From NCBI GenBank assembly GCA_021234155.1, contig JAJEKV010000660.1:58801-122800 (forward strand): a DNA stretch of 64,000 nucleotides, in the 5' to 3' direction. Made by a program: the position numbers and the translations under genes. Source of the stretch: Isoetes taiwanensis (taxonomy: Eukaryota; Streptophyta; Lycopodiopsida; Isoetales; Isoetaceae). Below, piece after piece: positions 56,640-64,000 of the stretch; position 1 is the stretch's first letter, and each line of letters opens with the position of its first letter. Under the pieces are notes generated by a model that was given only the letters and a program-made list of their open reading frames with translations, was not told where the DNA came from and did no database searches.

Positions 56640-58000
56640 AGACTTTTTTGGTCTTATGGCCTTTTTAAAGCCAACAGAAAAAAAAAATTTGAAAAGATCA
56701 TTCTCCAACCCATGTTAGGTAGGTGACCTTGATTTATTGACTGGACACCTTCCAAAACTTCCTGTATCAACTCCGCCTATGTGAAATTTGCATTCACATT
56801 TTGGAGGTTCAAGTATTGTTATGATCTTGAGAGTAGACATGCACTGCTTTTAAGAAGCACAGTATTGGTAAGGATCTACACAGTAGACACTCGCTTCCCT
56901 AAAGCAGAGACAATATTTATATGGGCAAAGTAGACGTGAACTTACACAGGAATGTAGCCACAATATTGGTTAAGAGCGAGAAACTTATAAAAAATTAACT
57001 TACATTAGGACTAAGGATAAAATGTCCCTTTTGAAGATAGATATATAGGGTTTCTAAGAGAGGACTTTTCTGTTTTTACCCAACACATTAAAAAAGAAGC
57101 AAAGCAAAAAAGGGTCCTCCATTAGCCTACGTAGCATCTGGTCAATATCATACGAACTATTGCTAACTACGCCAAGTGTAAGCCATACATAGATTAGGAA
57201 CTAACAACTTTTTTGTACACTGAAATTTTAATTTTCAGACGAACAAAATGAAGGAATTAGAGCTTAATGAACGATTCTAATCTATAGGCGCCGACAACGC
57301 ATTTAAGTATTGATTGAGATATAAAGTCTTTAGCATAAGTCAACAGGTCAAATTGAAACAAAATGAAGGAATTAGAGCAATGACGATTTCTAATCTATAG
57401 CGCCGACAACGCATTTAAGTATTGATTGAGATATAAAGTCTTTAGCATAAGCCAACAGGTCAAATTGGACTACTAAATAATGGGAGCAAAGCAAACAGGC
57501 TCAATACCAAGTGTAAAAAGGGTATATGATGGGGATATTAGACCAACAAACGAATCTGTGTACTTAAAAGTTTGCAGAATACAGCCAGGGGCCCAAGGCA
57601 CCTTTTTTCCTTTATATTACTCTATTCTATAAATACAACAATGTACATAGTCAAGTACATTGTCTTCTTATAGCAGCTGTTTAAGGCTCTTCCTTTTCTC
57701 CAAGATGGTGAAAAGCCAACCAATTGGTTTATTCATGATTAAATATAATGGTTAACTATAATGCTAGATCTGTCACATCACAGATGCTTCCTTTTCTTCT
57801 TAGAATTATACAGGAAATGGCATTGCATTGTCTTATATGCTGAATCTGCTGCAAAGAATAATGTTACTAGATTTAAATTTATATTCTACAAGCGCTCGAT
57901 TAATAATTCTCTGTCTTGAACAGGTCTTATTGGACATGAAGTTGTGGCAGTGGCCTATCTGTCTTCTGGTGTGCTAGGGATCAGTTGTCTCAAACTAACA
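56640..58000. other. AT-rich spacer
   Basis: No gene recognised apart from the tandem repeat at 57243-57470. Confidence 0.4.
57243..57470. repeat. 115-bp tandem duplication
   Basis: 57243-57357 and 57358-57470 are nearly identical (AAAATGAAGGAATTAGAGC, GCGCCGACAACGCATTTAAG, CAACAGGTCAAATTG) with three small indels. Confidence 0.95.
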
Positions 58001-58002
58001 TG

Positions 58003-58597
58003 TTAGTATCCATAGGCCTTGAGGACCTGATTATCATCAATAAGTTTAGTGCTTTTCCATCTGATGCCTGCATTCTTCAGGGGTATAAATATCATTTTGA
58101 TCTTTGCCACTGCAAATCCCATCATCCTGTGAAATGAGTACAAAGGCCACCCTATCATCACCATAGCCAGGTTCTCCACTTGTTCATAGCTTTCAAATTT
58201 ATCTACCAAAATTTTCCAATACCCATTTAAGTAGTAAGAGTTCTCCAATATATCTATCCCCCCACTTTCCTTCTCTGCATTAAACGGGTATATATAAAAG
58301 CACCCTGATCATCGGACTGAAATGAGTTGGCCTGTATTTTAATGACAGGGTTAAAATGACCCCAATTTTGTCAGCAACGTGGCCTTGTATTCTATTGGTG
58401 CCTGGTATCCGCAGATCTAATGTCCACTGACAATTTTTCTGACAAGAAAAATTCCATGTTTAATCAGTCCAGTTTCTCCATAGATCAGGCTATCCCAGCC
58501 ATGAAGAAACAAAAATTATAATCTGCATATTTTTTCTATAGCCGTCAAAGTTATGTCAGTAAACACAACATCAGAATCTACCCACCAGAACCACTTA
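58003..58597 (-). pseudogene. GT34 glycosyltransferase relic (galactosyl-/xylosyltransferase family)
   Basis: The minus strand starts with KWFWWVDSDVVFTDITL, which holds the DxD metal-nucleotide motif of GT34 enzymes. After a stop it goes on with FLHGWDSLIYGETGLIKHG and FLVRKIVSGH, another hallmark. Then SFQSDDQGAFIY in another frame, then LENSYYLNGYWKILVDKFE, and after a frameshift YGDDRVAF and TPEECRHQMEK. GT34 enzymes add galactose or xylose side chains to cell-wall polysaccharides in the Golgi. The N-terminal membrane anchor and stem are missing, and at least three frameshifts and two stops exist. No introns are apparent in the 600 bp. The family call is confident and the gene is dead. 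Confidence 0.8.
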
Positions 58598-58978
58598 CTT
58601 CAGGATGTGTGCTATAAGGGACCTGATAAGGGGCAACCTTAACCCAACGGGGGCAACCGATGCGAGATGATAAAAGTAGCAGAATTATATAGTATAATTT
58701 AAACACATACAAATCTGCAATAGTCTATTTTGTTTTGATTGTTTCTACAATATATATGATTCCCCATTAAGTTTTGGCATGGTTGGGGCTGGTGGCCAGT
58801 AAACCATAAAGATCTCAGGCTTCCCATTTGCAGAAACATTTGAATGTGGATGATCTTTTGATATATAGCACCCTTCTCTCATCCCAAGTAATCCGATATC
58901 TTAGGTCCCTATAATCTGAAAGAATGGTTAACAGAGGATCTATACTTCACTTTTTGTTCAGCAGAATTGAAATTTCAG

Positions 58979-59141
58979 GATTTCCTGGCATGCAGAGGCA
59001 TCTGAAACATCAGTGTGTGAAGATTCGTATGAAAATCTTCTTGATTCAGATGCTCTTAAGGAATGTCATGTTCTTCTTCCAACACTGGCGTCGCATCCAG
59101 GGCTTGAAGCCACAAAAGAGACAAAAGAGCAGAACAATTAG
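58979..59141 (+). other. Possible terminal exon or relic
   Basis: After an acceptor-like TTTCAG, a 53-codon frame (HAEASETSVCEDSYENLLDS, then LKECHVLLPTLASHPGLE) runs to TAG. A second coding-like piece follows in another frame at 59215-59430 (HQVAGLAKLLVDIYKNKPK). I recognise no family. It may be one broken gene. Confidence 0.25.
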
Positions 59142-59499
59142 CACTGCCCAGCAAACAGGAGCCATTCATGGATGGATCGATGGATATTGGACTTTACAGC
59201 GCCTCCACGAGGTTCATTTTAGGATTTGGCACATCGATCTCCATGCACCAAGTTGCAGGTCTGGCGAAGCTTTTGGTGGACATCTATAAAAACAAGCCAA
59301 AATAGATTTATGATGTCCCTTTCCATGCCGATTGATGCAAAAACATGCTTGGGAACCCTAAGAAGACTGAGAGATCAAATATTACCTTCACAGAATTGCC
59401 TCACCGACACGTTGAGGGATGAATTTGAAAGGTACCAAACAGGAAAAAGTCCCTCTCCAAATAGAGAATTCTCCAGCTCTGATTGTGGTTGTTGAAGGT

Positions 59500-62400
59500 T
59501 TTAGGCCCAGGCGGGCTATCACGGGTCCCACCTCCAACCTTTGATTTCTTGTATGCAGCACTTTTGTTCTTTAGCTGTTATGTTTTTCCTTTCTTCTTTT
59601 TTATAAACATCTCACTACGTAAAAATACTATTTTATTTAACTATCTATTTATATGGGTTTGCAGTGCGTCCCCGTCGATGCCATGGATTTTGCAATGTCT
59701 CATCGGTTAATACACAAACACCACACCTTCCATCCATCCCCACGCAGTCGTGATGATTAATCTTCAACTTACAACCAATGTTTTGTCCTCCTAGGTGACA
59801 TAATTGTGTCCCGCCTACTGACATGTGGGGTTTGATCCATTCACATTAGCATTCGTGGGGCTCAGGTGCATGTATGTTCATCCGTGCTCTGTCAAGTGTG
59901 TGTAGCATTTGTAAGCCTAGGCATGTGCGCTTTCACCCGTGCTCTGTCAATTGTAGTATTCGGTTTTGTCATAGACTTTTTTTTGCCTTGTTCTGTCCTA
60001 TATGTTCACCTTCTAGATCTATCTTTTATTCCTAAAGTAATTTCCTAATGCCATTCCATTGAAAATAGTCGATACTATATTACAAGGAGGGTGCATTTTG
60101 TCGGCAGGCAACATCACATAACACTCAATACTACTATTTTTGAGTCAAATCGTTTCCCAATCATGGTCGTTGTATTCTCAAGGTGTATTTGTTCTCTCAT
60201 CATGTTGAAAACAAACCAGGCACCAAATCCAATGGTGGTTTGTAAAATTTCTTATAAGTGCATTCATCAGCAGGCAACTCGTCACACTTAATACTAAATA
60301 CACTATCTTTTTGAGTTCAAATCATTTCCCATAATTTCAAGGTGTATTTGATTCTCGTCAGTTGAAAAACAAACTATGCAACCAATGGTGGGTTGTAAAA
60401 ATTCTTATTATTGCTAAAATTAGTATCAAGCTCATGTTGATGAATGCCAAAAAAGAAAACATATGTCCTTATTAAGCATCTTTTATATTCCTAATCATTA
60501 GCTATAGGGTTCCCAAGATGGTAGGAACACCAAGTAAGTCATAACGTTATTTCATTGGAGATTTACCAAATTACGCAATTTAACACAAATTTTACATAAA
60601 ATCATGATTTTTCTAATTAAAAAAAAAAAGAAATTGTCTTTTATTTGTTTCGTGAAAAATAGAAATTCAATTGGAAGCTCACTTTGCATGAAAAGATGGG
60701 ATAGACTAATTATGGAAGCATTTCTATTTTTATCAATCTTGTACAACACGATGATCTTTTAAATGGTTTCGGATATAATACCACATGAATCTATCTTATG
60801 TTGGGCCATCAATTTAAAGATGAATTCTTCCTTTTATATAATCAAAGATGAATTCACTTCTTTCTTTTATATAAACATTTCGTTCAATTCATTGCCTTTT
60901 CTAATAGGAACAATCTACGAGAAGAAATTTGAAAAAGCAAGTTGAAAATTTGGAAAGATAATATAAGAGTTTTTATCATCCATGAAACCCAATCGCTTAT
61001 AGGACTGTGCATGAGCCCTAACAAAACAAAGTGCCCAAGCTCCAAAACAAAACACACGGCATGGGGACCAAGCCCCGCGAACAAAATACCCAAAAGAAAT
61101 AGCAAAAAAAGAACTAATGCCAAAAGCCCCATGCTACCCGGTCCCGCCCGTGACTCTCAGCCAATCGGCTCCAAAATGATAGCCGCAAGTCTCCCGTACA
61201 CTCCACTTTTCTTGCAGGTTTCCGCCCCCGCATTCTACACAACTCCGCCCCAGTCAACCATACATATCTAGAGAGATCCTCCTAATGCAGAAACTAGTGT
61301 TCTTCAAATGGTCGCCGTCGAGCACACATATAGTCTGCCTTGAGAGGTACAAAGCAAACCATAACCCATAATGCATTTGAGTCGACATGAGGTAGTGGAA
61401 GCAACAACGTAGACTCTGGATTTGTGTAATCAAGGGGAATTGGCTGCAGCAAATCAAGGAATTTATAGAGTAGGGTTAAGGAAGCAAGTATGCGGAGATT
61501 TTACTCATGGACGCCGTGGGAGTTCGGTGAATTGGTTCATTACCTAGATTAAGCCGGTTGATCCGTCTACCATTTACGAAAGGAACAACAAGGAAATCAA
61601 CCAAAGCAAAACCCGTGACCAGGAGCCAAAACACCCAGCTTCGCCGTATTCTCACAATCATGTGGGCCACACCGACCGGGCTATGAAGTTGTCTTATCCC
61701 AAAAAAAGCGACCATGCCTGGCACCTCATGAATCACCAACCAGGGCTGGCAGAATCGCCTTGGTTTGTCACTACTTTTTCTTATTACTGACCCGAAACTG
61801 GTGGGGCTTATGCGAGGGGAGTAGGAAGCATCTAAAAACTAAGGCTTTTTTTGAAGAAAGTAACCTAAAGATAAAGAACATTTTGAAAATTCCCTTATTT
61901 TAAGAAACAAGAGAACAATCAAAAGCATCTTGGTTCTGAATTTTTTGATCATAAAGTTTCTTCATTTAAATACTACCCCTCCATTCCCATCAGAACCACC
62001 AAGAAAAATGGCTATTTTAAGGTAAAGAAAGTTCTTTGTTGTTTCTAAACGGCACTTCTGATATTTCAATTTCACACAATGTTATAATGCTTCTGAATTT
62101 TCCAAATGAAAAAAAGCATATTTTGCTTTATTATTCTGTTTATTTCTTTTGTCTTTGTAGGGGGTGGAGGGTGTATTGAATGTCCATGAACACAACATTC
62201 AATGCGTTTACATTTTTATGCATTACACAATTTTGAAGTTTTAACCACAATGACATGGAAGATAAAAGACATTTTTTATAAACTTCCATTAGGTCCCCCA
62301 TGCTCCATACATGTTCAAATGCACTGAAAAAATGAAGTTGCCACGGTATAGTATTGAAACTTTTAGTTTAGTCGATAATATTTATCCCAACAAGGTGTTA

Positions 62401-64000
62401 TTGATGGTAAATTAGAAGGGAATTTTATTCCGGAGGGTTTTTTTTTAGATGGTTTGAGGAGTTCCATGGGGAGAATATTCTTTTGGAATATTCTATTGGT
62501 ATGTCGCACTTCTCGCCATTTTTTTCCATCTAGCAAAGTCTTTCTATAAGACCTTTAAAATCGCAAACAATTTGCGCTCATCTAATGAACATGTGTAGTG
62601 TGAAGGTTATAACATATACCTTGGCATACGAGATCGGGCTTTGAGTCAACATTTAGCGAATTGCCGGATACTACTACCCAATAAATCCATTATACTCTGA
62701 TATGTTCTTCCTACCAAGAACTGGCTTTCCCACGGTGACCCTTCGGAGCCATCCTCAATGCTCAATGACGTCCGCCAAAACCGGCCCGTGGGTTCAGACC
62801 TCTCTAAAACAATTTAACGCATTGCCTGGTACGGAAACGTATATCCTACTTCAACCACTAAAACCGCATGCGTAGGTGGGAATGCTTTGCATACCTCACC
62901 GCATAAGTTTCATATCCGGCGACGAATCGGTAAGCAATTTCGGTGATATTGACCCTACGCACTCAATATCACACACTCCAAAGCTTGATTTCGCTCTGTC
63001 GCACCTCTACGCCGTAAAGCTCTCTCACCGTTCATGCGCATTGCCAAACGTTCCATGAAGTGACGTAGCTGGTCAAAGTAGAAGAATTAACACTAGCCAT
63101 ATCGCACAAGAGTTCCGTGGGTATCCTCTAAATTGTAATAGCCCTCTCCAATGCTCAACTCGACTAGTTATATTGCATTCTTTTGCTACGTGCCAATCAT
63201 TGACGAAGTTGTATATATGATTCCCCGCAAGAATAAAAGCAATGTGATGAACACAATTCTTAAGTTTCTGCATCCAAAACCACCACCAAGTGTTTGAAAC
63301 GGGAAACAAATGCCAAATACCTCACCTAATACTTATCGGACCTGACCACCATTGGTACGCTGACCTCAAGAACAATAGATGTGTCAATCGCAGGACAAGC
63401 CCACACAGGTACAGTGGTCACATACACACTGCCTTGACACTACAACTTCACAAGAAGAATTAAGCCATTCCTCTGCCACTCTTAGATTGCACAACACACA
63501 ATTTTTTCATTACGTAAATTGGAAACTCTCACACAAACATTTCCTGTAGACAGCTTACATTCTCCATTCACAAAGAGTATATCTCATTGCTTCTACTAGG
63601 TGATAGGTTTGCTGTTATTTGTTGGAGAAAGAATTTACGCTGCTTGTAGCTATTGCAAATAACAAATAACTTTCTGTATATAATAACTTTCTCATAGGAC
63701 TAGATATTAAAATCCAGAATAGCTAACTCTGAATAATGCTTGAACAATCAATTTAGATCCTCAAAATTGCATTAATTAATGCCACGAATATTCACTAATG
63801 AATTGCGCTACCAACAATTCCTCAAGACATGCTAATTACAAAATGCACACTTCAAATGGTTTAAAATGTTTAAATATATTACGCTGTGAAAAATGTAGGC
63901 TAAAAAATAATGTATAAGAGAAGCAAGAATTTAACAATGCCTTTGCAACCTCCCCTGTATGGGAATTAATGATTTTTTAACCTATATTATTTTAAAGCAC
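59500..64000. other. Spacer to the end of the window
   Basis: 4.5 kb. Diverged direct repeats occur at about 60085-60250 and 60260-60400 (CAGGCAACNNNTCACA, ATACTA, TGAGTCAAATC). Minus-strand frames at 60884-61132 and 61476-61739 are hydrophobic but unrecognised. 62600-63060 is G+C-richer and may be part of a retroelement. No gene is supported. Confidence 0.4.

Overview
The window looks like nuclear DNA of a land plant. Evidence: two intact short-chain dehydrogenase genes split by 8 exons with GT-AG introns, Ty3-type LTR retrotransposon with an initiator-Met tRNA primer site, tRNA-derived SINEs, a glycosyltransferase GT34 relic, and long AT-rich intergenic DNA full of microsatellites. The mixture of decayed elements (a histone-H3-like relic inside a retroelement, a ParB-like/DNA-methyltransferase gene, a HUH-type Rep relic) suggests a large repeat-rich genome such as a fern, lycophyte or gymnosperm. 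That placement is inference. There is no rRNA gene, no ordinary tRNA gene and no CRISPR array.

Layout. 0-7 kb: an LTR-like end (minus), a Ty3 reverse-transcriptase relic and AT-rich spacer. 7.07-9.05 kb: intact dehydrogenase gene 1 (plus). 9-15 kb: spacer with weak coding-like traces. 15.2-15.7 kb: a perfect 32-bp inverted repeat, a 42-bp tandem repeat and a dispersed repeat. 16.9-19.1 kb: decayed transposase-like gene (minus). 20.35-24.23 kb: divergently placed gene (plus) for a ParB-like plus beta-class DNA methyltransferase protein. Two of its introns carry arrays of a 16-bp palindrome at an exact 42-bp period, and single copies lie in its promoter and other introns. 26-33.5 kb: truncated Ty3 retrotransposon (minus) holding a LINE fragment and, between its leader and its later gag region, a block with a histone-H3-like pseudogene and a second gene relic. 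Each of these has a TATA box preceded by two copies of the same hairpin-forming repeat. 33.5-37.3 kb: tandem duplication of the dehydrogenase (minus), one copy intact and one truncated by a deletion and by the LTR.

37.3-39.5 kb: long CT microsatellites, SINEs and an 800-bp region of alternating TTC/GAA pentamers that resembles heat-shock elements. 41.9-42.4 kb: 115-bp tandem repeat. 43.3-46.7 kb: tail-to-tail inverted dimer of an element encoding a HUH/Rep-like protein (HLHVQ and YCMKD motifs). 47-58 kb: repeat relics and spacer. 58.0-58.6 kb: GT34 glycosyltransferase pseudogene (minus). 59-64 kb: spacer with no gene I can support.

Intact-looking genes are limited to the two dehydrogenases. 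The methyltransferase is complete except for one in-frame stop and two uncertain splice junctions. Most premature stops in the other relics could be single C-to-T changes from sense codons (CAG, CAA, CGA), as expected for cytosine-methylated repeats.
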